A stretch of 64,000 nt of DNA from Legionella_C sp048541585. Lineage in GTDB: Bacteria > Pseudomonadota > Gammaproteobacteria > Legionellales > Legionellaceae. The notes beneath the pieces were generated by a model. It had not been told where the DNA came from. It ran no database searches and saw nothing but the letters and a program-made list of their open reading frames with translations. The stretch lies in NCBI RefSeq assembly GCF_048541585.1, contig NZ_CP183303.1, positions 558,001 to 622,000 of the forward strand. The letters are read 5' to 3'. The position numbers were made by a program, and so were the translations under genes. Shown piece by piece: positions 25,860 to 33,296 of this stretch. How positions within the stretch are numbered: the stretch's first letter is position 1; every line of letters begins with the position of its first letter.

Positions 25860-26837
25860 TTATTCAATCTTTGTTTTAGCATCTGGTTGATTAACCATTT
25901 TTAATAAACGTTCTTTAACGCCTTCCCAGGACTTTTTGGTTGGAGGTAATTCTACTAAAATTGTAGAAGCTTCTGACTCATCAGCGCAACGTAGTTGATA
26001 ATAAAGCTCATAGGCAACTTGTTTAGCATTTAGGGGAAATTGATAGTGAAAAGCGTTATTGATGTTTAAATGGTCATTAAAAGAAAAAATATAAGCCTGC
26101 GGATATAAGTTTAGTAGTTGCTTAAGCTCATCGTTCGTTGCAAAGCAATAAAGTGGCTTTTCTGGTTGATAATGGGTTAATAGACGGCCAGAAACACGAA
26201 TCTTACTGTCATTTTTCAATGCATCAATGGCTATGGTTGTTTCAATAATTTGTTCATCAATGATGCCATGGCGCAATATTTGATAGTGGTCTGGATCTGT
26301 TGCTGCCACAATGGTTGATTCAATACCTACCTCACAACGTCCTCCATCCAGTATTAATAAGGGTTGATTACCAAAACTATGTTGAACATGGCAAGCTGTA
26401 GTAGGGCTTATTTTACCGAAAGGGTTAGCCGACGGTGCAACAAGCGGAAACTTAACTGCTGCAAGTAATGCTTGAGCCATAGGATGCTTAGGACAACGTA
26501 TAGCAACTGTAGACTGCCCACCGGTAACTAAAGGATTTACCGAGCCAGGTTTACAATTAAATACTATTGTTAAAGGGCCAGGCCAGAAGGCATCAATTAA
26601 TTTTTGCGCATAAGAAGGGATATTACCTACCCATCTAGTTAAGTCACAATTCGCTGCAACATGCATAATTAAAGGGTGATTTAGAGGTCGATTTTTAAGA
26701 GTAAAAATCTTTAAAATAGCCTCTTTATCTTCAGCATTACCAGCCAAACCATAAACAGTTTCAGTAGGTATGGCAACAAGATTACCAGCCTTTAATTCAA
26801 TAATAGCTTCATCAATATTGGTAGTAATAGTACTCAT
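25860..26837 (-). CDS. tsaC: L-threonylcarbamoyladenylate synthase (Sua5/YrdC/TsaC family)
   Basis: This enzyme makes threonylcarbamoyl-AMP from threonine, bicarbonate and ATP, the precursor TsaD uses for tRNA t6A. The 325-residue protein has the YrdC core (IPTETVYGLAGNAED, FTLKNRPLNHPLIMHV, WPGPLTIVF, SANPFGKISPT, GIESTIVA). It also has a C-terminal Sua5-type domain (SGRLLTHYQPEKPLYCF), so it is the long Sua5 form rather than the short E. coli TsaC (190). Confidence 0.94.
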   Translation of the reverse strand: MSTITTNIDEAIIELKAGNLVAIPTETVYGLAGNAEDKEAILKIFTLKNRPLNHPLIMHVAANCDLTRWVGNIPSYAQKLIDAFWPGPLTIVFNCKPGSVNPLVTGGQSTVAIRCPKHPMAQALLAAVKFPLVAPSANPFGKISPTTACHVQHSFGNQPLLILDGGRCEVGIESTIVAATDPDHYQILRHGIIDEQIIETTIAIDALKNDSKIRVSGRLLTHYQPEKPLYCFATNDELKQLLNLYPQAYIFSFNDHLNINNAFHYQFPLNAKQVAYELYYQLRCADESEASTILVELPPTKKSWEGVKERLLKMVNQPDAKTKIE

Positions 26838-27506
26838 AATGTAATTAATTTAGTTATTTGTCTTGATGGCTTTAAGTCAGGAATATATTGAAAGCTTTTT
26901 AAGCTACCTTTATAACCTTAAATTCTGTTACTTAAAACTTGTCTATTTATTGCTTCAAAAATAATTTAGTAAAATTCTTTTTTCCGCAAAAATTACTATT
27001 GTACTAAAAAGAATCACCAAGAGTCTAAGTTTTCTTAGTAAATTTATTTTCTTCTAAAGAAGTCTAATTTAAAATTTTAAAAATTTATGGTAGTTTGATC
27101 GTTACCTGTTAGAATTACGTCCTTGAATTCGAGAGTAAGGCCAACCTCTTAGTCTTAAATTCTATGATGCAATTAAAATAGGCATTCAATAATTGCTTTT
27201 GTTACCATGTTGTTCATAGCTGGATGTTATGAATCAGCCACTTTAATAACAAAGTAATCTTATTTGGTTGTACTTATTATTTAGAACCTATCTTGAGGGT
27301 CGCTAGAGTGAGACGAAAATCAATCTCTTTTGGCCACCCTAGTAGCCTATTAAGGTAGGTTCTGAGAATGCTTTAAGGCATAGTACAGCTTACAAGGAAC
27401 TTTCTATTTAAAGGGAAGATTGGTTGTGCGCACATGGACAATATTAACGACGTGAGCATTCTAAATGGATTTGCTTCATGTGTATTAAGTTAAGGAGTTA
27501 AGATTA
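26838..27506. other. Long upstream region of the M4 protease gene, containing a miniature element
   Basis: This 669 bp divergent spacer between tsaC and the protease has no credible gene. It holds copy C of the AGAACCT element (27283-27363). A spaced dyad AGAATGCT (27366) / AGCATTCT (27453) lies between that element and the protease start. The unusual length suggests regulation of the protease gene, but no operator can be named. Confidence 0.4.
27283..27363. mobile_element. AGAACCT-type miniature element, copy C (internally deleted, inverted)
   Basis: This 81 bp unit has near-perfect terminal inverted repeats AGAACCTATCTTGAGGGTC... / ...AAGGTAGGTTCT. Reversed, its left half matches the first 50 bp of copy B (GGGTGGCC, TTGATTTTC) and its right half matches the last 30 bp (GTCTCACTCTAG, AAGATAGGTTCT). 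The central 65 bp or so are missing. It sits about 144 bp upstream of the M4 protease start. Confidence 0.6.
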
Positions 27507-29120
27507 ATGCACTCTAATTTTTATTTATCACCGCTAGCTGCGTGTTTAGCGCTAACAGTGGTTTCCTCTGTACAAGCAGCAGAACCTGTAGTTTTAAATA
27601 AATCATCTCTACCAGCAGTTAAGAAGCAGTTTACTCTTAATATGTCAGCGAAGGGATTAATGGCTACTAATACGCTGGATTTTATTAAGCAACACACTGA
27701 TAAGAATAAGATTAATCATATTCGTATGCAGCAAAAATATGAAGGATTAGTAGTCGTAGGTGGCTATGCTATCATTCATACATCACAAGTAGCCCCAACG
27801 CTATTAGCAAATGATAGAAGTCCTGATATCAAAATGAACGGGGTAGTTTATGAAGGTTTACAAAAAGAACTAGGTAAGCCTGCGCCAACATTTTTTAAAA
27901 ATGCTCAAGCAGCACTACAACAATTTAAAGCTCAATTTGCTGGTCACTTAGTAAGTGAAGAATCAGTAAGTCCAATCGTTTATATAGATAATAATTCAAA
28001 AGCGCATTGGGCTTATAAAGTCAGCGTATTTGTAACGTATCAAGACAAAATTCCTGAAAGGCCAACTGCAATAATTGATGCAACAACCTATCAACCCTTT
28101 GTACAATGGAATAATGTAAAAACCGAACGTTCGCAAGTAAAAGCTAAAGGTTATGGTGGCAATACAAAGGTAGGCCGTTTTTCCTACGGTGGTGAGTTAC
28201 CTCTACTTGACATAACTCGCGATGATGATACGGCAAAATGCTATATGGAAAATGATGGCGTACGAGTCGTTGACATGGCACATCGTTATTCCTCAAAAAA
28301 CCTGCCTATGGTGTTTGATTGTAAAACAACAATTGAAAAAGACACTTATTGGTCTGGTTATAATGCAGATGGCTATGATAAAGAAAATGGTGCTTATTCA
28401 CCTACTAATGATGCCCATTATGCAGGCTATGTGATTAACCATATGTATAAAGATTGGTATGGTATTAATGTCCTTACTAAATCTGATGGTTCGCCTATGC
28501 AATTAGTAATGCGCGTTCATTATGGTGATGGTTATGAAAATGCTTATTGGGATGGCCGACAAATGACTTTCGGTGATGGCGAACACATGATGTATCCTCT
28601 CGTGTCACTTGGAGTTGGTGCTCATGAAATTAGTCATGGTTTTACCGAACAACATTCTGATTTAGAGTATTATGGTCAATCGGGTGGTATGAATGAGTCA
28701 TTCTCAGATATGGCGGCTCAAGCTGCAGAATTTTACTCTGTAGGTAAAGCAAGCTGGATGATTGGTGCTGAAATTATGAAAGAAAGCAGTGGCTATGAAG
28801 CCTTACGCTATATGGATTTACCAAGCCGTGATGGAAGCTCAATTGATACAGCTGATGATTATTATGGTGGGTTAGATGTTCACTATTCTAGTGGCGTATA
28901 TAACCATTTATATTACTTAATTGCTAATCTTCCAGGCTATGACGCCCGTAAAGCATTTGATGTTATGGTTAAAGCGAATATGGATTATTGGACACCTTAT
29001 TCAACCTTTGTTGAAGGTGGTTGCGGTATACTAAGTGCTGCAAAAGATTTAGGCTTTAAACTTGATGGCATTAAGCAATCGCTAAAAACAGTAGCTATTG
29101 ACTATAGTTCTTGTAAATAA
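27507..29120 (+). CDS. Secreted M4 zinc metalloprotease (ProA/Msp-like)
   Basis: This 537-residue preproprotein has a signal peptide (cleavage near VQA-AEP, residue 25), an FTP/PepSY propeptide (about 30-205), and an M4 thermolysin-type catalytic domain. Zinc site His373-Glu374-His377 is in HEISHGFTEQH, third ligand Glu397 in GGMNESFSD, and the catalytic histidine is in DVHYSSGVYNHLYY. Legionella ProA/Msp is such an enzyme, exported by the type II system, degrading host and other proteins. AAGGAG precedes the ATG. It is monocistronic with its own terminator. Confidence 0.93.
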   Translation: MHSNFYLSPLAACLALTVVSSVQAAEPVVLNKSSLPAVKKQFTLNMSAKGLMATNTLDFIKQHTDKNKINHIRMQQKYEGLVVVGGYAIIHTSQVAPTLLANDRSPDIKMNGVVYEGLQKELGKPAPTFFKNAQAALQQFKAQFAGHLVSEESVSPIVYIDNNSKAHWAYKVSVFVTYQDKIPERPTAIIDATTYQPFVQWNNVKTERSQVKAKGYGGNTKVGRFSYGGELPLLDITRDDDTAKCYMENDGVRVVDMAHRYSSKNLPMVFDCKTTIEKDTYWSGYNADGYDKENGAYSPTNDAHYAGYVINHMYKDWYGINVLTKSDGSPMQLVMRVHYGDGYENAYWDGRQMTFGDGEHMMYPLVSLGVGAHEISHGFTEQHSDLEYYGQSGGMNESFSDMAAQAAEFYSVGKASWMIGAEIMKESSGYEALRYMDLPSRDGSSIDTADDYYGGLDVHYSSGVYNHLYYLIANLPGYDARKAFDVMVKANMDYWTPYSTFVEGGCGILSAAKDLGFKLDGIKQSLKTVAIDYSSCK

Positions 29121-29144
29121 TCATTAAATATAATTTATAAATTC

Positions 29145-29176
29145 AACCAAGTGTTGCTATCGGCACTTGGTTTTTT
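29145..29176 (+). terminator. Rho-independent terminator of the M4 protease gene
   Basis: AACCAAGTG (29145-29153) pairs with CACTTGGTT (29164-29172), a 9 bp stem with a 10 base loop, followed directly by a run of T. It lies 25 bp beyond the protease stop codon. Confidence 0.85.
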
Positions 29177-29541
29177 ATATTTAGATATTAGCAGATTGTT
29201 TTAAACACCAGTCAATTTAAGCAATTAAAAATTTTTATATCTGGCCTCTAAATCTATACTTAATAATAAGCACCTTTGAAATTTATCATTGAATTATTAA
29301 TTATTTTTCACCTAGATAAATTAAGCTTTGTACAGGCCAAGTAAAAAAGATCTTTAACCTCTGCCGAGGTCCCATGAATTATTTGTGGGAGCCAGTTTTC
29401 CAGTTACAGGGTTAGATTCTATAAACAAGCTACGGGACGTAAGCTTGATAAAAAAGGTTTTTAACCGGTATTTGATTTTGTCTTTGGCAAAGTAGCTTAA
29501 CTTAATTTAGGCTTTTCTAATTTAGTGGAGGGATAGCACTT
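29177..29541. other. Intergenic region upstream of greB
   Basis: This 365 bp stretch has no credible open frame on either strand. A fragment reading CTACGGGACGTAAGC near 29430 recalls the GGGACGTA parts of the 21.6 and 52.5 kb repeats but is too short to assign. It presumably holds the greB promoter. Confidence 0.3.
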
Positions 29542-30078
29542 ATGAGTAAAGCATTTACCAAAGAAAATGACGATGATAGCGATTTAGAATTACCAGAAAT
29601 TATGATTGATAATAATAGAAATTATGTGACACCTTATGGATTTGGGCAGCTCCAAAAAGAATTACAAGAATTATTATATGTTGAGCGGCCAAAAATTGTA
29701 GAGGTAGTGCGGTGGGCTGCAGGGAATGGCGATCGCTCAGAAAATGGTGATTACATCTATGGAAAAAAACGATTAAGAGAAATTGATCGCCGAGTACGCT
29801 ATCTAAATAAACGCATTGAAACGGCTTATGTGGTTGAGCCAGCCTTACAAAAAGACCTTAAAAGAGTATTTTTTGGTGCTACGGTCACCTATTTACAAAA
29901 CGATGAAGAAAAAACTGTAAAATTAGTCGGTATTGATGAGGCAGATATTGAGCAAGGTAAAATAAGTTGGAATTCACCAGTTGCCAAGGCTTTGTTTAAA
30001 GCGGAGGTAGATGACATTGTTAAGGTTAAAACTCCTAACGGCCTAGAGCAATTAGAAATTGTAAAAATAGAATACTAA
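29542..30078 (+). CDS. greB: Transcription elongation factor GreB
   Basis: GreB rescues backtracked RNA polymerase by stimulating transcript cleavage through its secondary channel. The 178-residue protein has the N-terminal coiled-coil domain with the catalytic acidic tip (NGDRSENGDYIYGKKRLREI) and the C-terminal FKBP-like domain (VGIDEADIEQGKISWNSPVA). The tip and YIYGKKRLREID favour GreB over GreA. It is about 20 residues longer than E. coli GreB because of an acidic N-terminal extension. Confidence 0.94.
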   Translation: MSKAFTKENDDDSDLELPEIMIDNNRNYVTPYGFGQLQKELQELLYVERPKIVEVVRWAAGNGDRSENGDYIYGKKRLREIDRRVRYLNKRIETAYVVEPALQKDLKRVFFGATVTYLQNDEEKTVKLVGIDEADIEQGKISWNSPVAKALFKAEVDDIVKVKTPNGLEQLEIVKIEY

Positions 30079-30236
30079 TAGAAAACTCTAAGTTTATTAA
30101 CAAATTACAATATTAGACAATGGTTAGATAAAGCTTGATTATAGGTCTTTTTCTGCGGTAAAAAAAACAATAATTTTATATAAAATGTACTAATTGTATT
30201 ATAATTAAAAATATTGGTTGCTGATCTTGTTTTATT

Positions 30237-32324
30237 ATGTCAGTTCATCAGGCGCTATTAGATTTATATCATGCTCTAAATTACCCGAAAATACCCGGAT
30301 TGTGTCATGGTTTTTCGCGGCGCTGGTTAGAGGCATCCTTGCTAAGCCCCGAAGAACAATTACGGTTAGAAAAGCGTATAGACCTTATCACTACGGCATC
30401 AACCAGTGATTTAGTGAAAGCAATTGAGCAAGCTAAAGCAAAAAAGGGTAAAAATAAAACGGAGTTTGATGAGGAGCTGCTTGATATTCTTAGTTTTTAT
30501 GACAGCCTTATTTTGCTTCAGAGGCCCTACCCGTGGTCTTATTTAATCAACAAACCTTATATTGTACAATCTGATTTTGAGGGCCTATCTTCTGCAGCTT
30601 CTGCAATTAAAATATTGCAAGTGGGTGGTTTACAAGCACTTTATTCTGATGCGTTTGTTACAACAGAAGTTGAGACTAAAGAATATTTAGATAATTTAAG
30701 TAAGCAACTTGACATCGCTGCAGGTCTCTCGAAAGAGCCTATAGGAATCTTATTAGAAGGTGAAGGCCATACAGTAGCTTTACTTTATACACCTGGCCAA
30801 GGTTTTCAATATCGGGATATTAATCCAAGTTCAATCAATCATAATAAATCGCCTACCACAGAGCAAGTTGCAGCGGCTATCATGCAAAGCTGTAATCCTA
30901 AGAAAATTACGCCCTATATTACCTTTAATGTGCAAGTAGTATTACCTAGGCTCGCTCCCCAATATAAGGAAATACAATATCAGCTAGATAAATTTAAACA
31001 AACTCACAAAATAACCAAAGAGATAGCCTTTCGCAAAGCAAATGCAGCAAATTTAATACATTTCGCAGCTAAATATGGCCATGCAAAGATGCTTGAGGAA
31101 TTAGCTCGATTTGGTATTAATGTAAATCAGACCAATATCAATGGCGACACGCCAGCCATGATTGCAGCTGAACATAATCAAACCGAGGCCTTAGAAGTAT
31201 TGGCCAAAAATAACGCTGACTTAGAACAACGTTGTAATGGTAAAACGCCCGTTTGGTCCGTTGTAGAAAAAGGGTATGTTAAGGCGCTAGAAATATTAGC
31301 AAAGTATAAAGTTGACCTAAATCAGGCTTATAACGGAGAGCCTTTAGTTTGGATGGCGGCAAAAAAAGGTTATGCCGACATCTTAGAAATATTAATAAAG
31401 CATAAAGTTAACTTAAATCAAACCTATCAAGGTATACCACTAGCTTTAGGTGCTGTATTTAATGGTCATGCTGAGGTGGTAGAGGTATTAGCAAAATACA
31501 ATAGCTTAGGCGGGCCTGCTGATGATGGAACAACTTTAGCAATAATAGCAGCAGAATATGGTCATGCTAATATCATGAAAGTATTAGTGAAGTATAACGT
31601 TAACCTAAATGAAGCTAGTAATAATAATACAACGCCAGTTCTAATTGCTGCATATAATGGCCATGCTAATGTTATGAAAGTATTAGCAGAGAATAAAACT
31701 AATTTAGATCAAGCAAATAGTGCTGGTGAAACGGCAGTTTTAATTGCCGCTCAAAAGGGACATGCTGCAGTTATAGACGTATTAGCTCAACATAAAGCAA
31801 ACTTAAATAAAGCTGATAAAAGTGGCATAACGCCTGTCTGGATTGCAGCACAATATGGGCATACGGAGGTTATTAAAATATTAACTCACTATCTTGATAG
31901 AGCTGATTTAAACCAAAAAACTGATGGAGTAACTCCACTTTTTATCGCTGCTCAAAATAATCGTCGAGGAGTTGTTGAATCTTTATTGAAAGCTGGGGCT
32001 GACTACACCATTGCTCTTAAATGCACAGCTGGGCAACTAAGGTGGTTTGCAACATCTATTAATAATAATGAAGTAATAAGGCGTATGGCTGAGTTTCTTG
32101 GTAATGTGCCAGCAAATACCAATATTTCAGTCATGCCTCACGAAATGGCTAAAATTATGGGCCATGAGGAGGTTGCTAAAATTATAGAACAACATGCAGC
32201 TCTAGAGTCTAAAGTTAAACAAAATTTAAATAATGACCTTTTACTTTTTTCCAACAAAAGGAACAAGGATAATATTGAAACGGCCTCTATTCAAATAAGC
32301 CAGGACTCAGCGCCTGGTGCGTAA
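30237..32324 (+). CDS. Ankyrin-repeat protein with putative papain-like (C58/YopT-like) protease domain; candidate Dot/Icm effector
   Basis: This 695-residue protein has no signal peptide. Residues about 1-235 hold three separated motifs that resemble a papain-fold catalytic triad: GLCHGFSRRW (Cys23), GEGHTVALLY (His178) and YRDINPSS (Asp194). The Cys-xx-x-S-xx-W, GHxVAL and DxNPS spacing recalls YopT/C58 peptidases. About ten ankyrin repeats follow (271-590), for example TPVWIAAQYGHTEVIKIL, which bind protein partners. A polar tail of about 90 residues may hold an export signal. Ankyrin proteins of this layout are typical Legionella effectors; both protease activity and export are inference. 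Confidence 0.72.
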   Translation: MSVHQALLDLYHALNYPKIPGLCHGFSRRWLEASLLSPEEQLRLEKRIDLITTASTSDLVKAIEQAKAKKGKNKTEFDEELLDILSFYDSLILLQRPYPWSYLINKPYIVQSDFEGLSSAASAIKILQVGGLQALYSDAFVTTEVETKEYLDNLSKQLDIAAGLSKEPIGILLEGEGHTVALLYTPGQGFQYRDINPSSINHNKSPTTEQVAAAIMQSCNPKKITPYITFNVQVVLPRLAPQYKEIQYQLDKFKQTHKITKEIAFRKANAANLIHFAAKYGHAKMLEELARFGINVNQTNINGDTPAMIAAEHNQTEALEVLAKNNADLEQRCNGKTPVWSVVEKGYVKALEILAKYKVDLNQAYNGEPLVWMAAKKGYADILEILIKHKVNLNQTYQGIPLALGAVFNGHAEVVEVLAKYNSLGGPADDGTTLAIIAAEYGHANIMKVLVKYNVNLNEASNNNTTPVLIAAYNGHANVMKVLAENKTNLDQANSAGETAVLIAAQKGHAAVIDVLAQHKANLNKADKSGITPVWIAAQYGHTEVIKILTHYLDRADLNQKTDGVTPLFIAAQNNRRGVVESLLKAGADYTIALKCTAGQLRWFATSINNNEVIRRMAEFLGNVPANTNISVMPHEMAKIMGHEEVAKIIEQHAALESKVKQNLNNDLLLFSNKRNKDNIETASIQISQDSAPGA

Positions 32325-32616
32325 TTGTTGTTTAAATAACAATAAATATAGAAATTAATTAAACAATTTGAATTATAATTAATCTAAATAAAGTAGTACC
32401 AACTTCAAGTTCATAATTATTCTATTTATTTAGTTTAAAATAAAGAATTATCTTAAATGAATACTAGTTAACATACTTAATTTATTTTTTAGCAAATAGT
32501 TAAGTAATTAATAATGGATTAACCTATAAAATTATGTAATCAACCGGGTACTGTTGACTTTTGGCTTTAAAAAATAGTTATTATGAATACATTTTCAATA
32601 CAATTATTAAATCACC

Positions 32617-33159
32617 ATGACAAATTTATCCATACGAGCGCTAAGAGAGGAAGATATTCCTAATATTGTTAATTATTGGTTTGAAAATAATGATGCTAAT
32701 TTTATACGGATGGGAGCAGATAAAGCTAAGCTAAATTCACCAATAAAATTTGCTCATTCCTTACAAGCTATTTGTAGCGCTCCTTTAAAAGAGGTGGCGT
32801 CCTATTATTTAGTTTGGCTTATTAATGAGAAAGCAATCGGTTATAGCGCTTTAAAAGATATCTTACGAGATGAAATTGCGCATATGCACTTACATATGTG
32901 GGATGTTGAATCTAGAGGCAAGGGTTATGGAGCAAAATTATTTTGTATGGCTGCACTTGAATTTTATAAAATTTTTAATTTAAAAATGATTTTATGTGAA
33001 CCTCGTTCATCTAATAAGTTGCCTAATAATATGCTGACTAAAATTGGTTTTAAAAAGTGGAAAACCTATCTTAGTACTTCTTCTGAATTAGCATTGACCT
33101 GTGAACTTAATAGTTATGTGATTGATCCTAAGCTTGCTGCTCACTTTCTAACTCAGTGA
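32617..33159 (+). CDS. GNAT-family N-acetyltransferase
   Basis: This 180-residue protein fits the GNAT fold. It starts LSIRALREEDIPNIVNYWFE, has the acetyl-CoA-binding VESRGKGYGAKLFCMAAL (the R/Q-x-x-G-x-G/A type loop) and a C-terminal strand ending KIGFKKW. The substrate is not deducible; protein N-terminal or small-molecule amine acetylation are both possible. It is monocistronic with 292 bp of AT-rich, gene-free DNA upstream. No strong ribosome site is visible before the ATG. Confidence 0.8.
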   Translation: MTNLSIRALREEDIPNIVNYWFENNDANFIRMGADKAKLNSPIKFAHSLQAICSAPLKEVASYYLVWLINEKAIGYSALKDILRDEIAHMHLHMWDVESRGKGYGAKLFCMAALEFYKIFNLKMILCEPRSSNKLPNNMLTKIGFKKWKTYLSTSSELALTCELNSYVIDPKLAAHFLTQ

Positions 33160-33261
33160 TAGATATTTAGAGAGGGGTTATTATACTAGCTATAATTTAA
33201 AGCTGCTAAACTATACTTTTTTAATATAACTAGTTTAATTCTACTATAAAGTTAGTTTATG

Positions 33262-33291
33262 TGCCCCGTTATCTATCGTAATAACAGGGCA
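33262..33291. terminator. Hairpin between convergent GNAT and secreted-protein genes
   Basis: TGCCCCGTTAT and ATAACAGGGCA form an 11 bp stem (one mismatch) around an 8 base loop, 6 bp from the stop codon of the leftward gene. It could terminate either gene; no strong U-run is present, so the call is moderate. Confidence 0.45.
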
Positions 33292-33296
33292 AAAGA

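Noticed and set aside
28222..28434. 70-residue frame inside the M4 protease gene
   Set aside because: Methionine-rich out-of-frame reading of the protease; no start signal.
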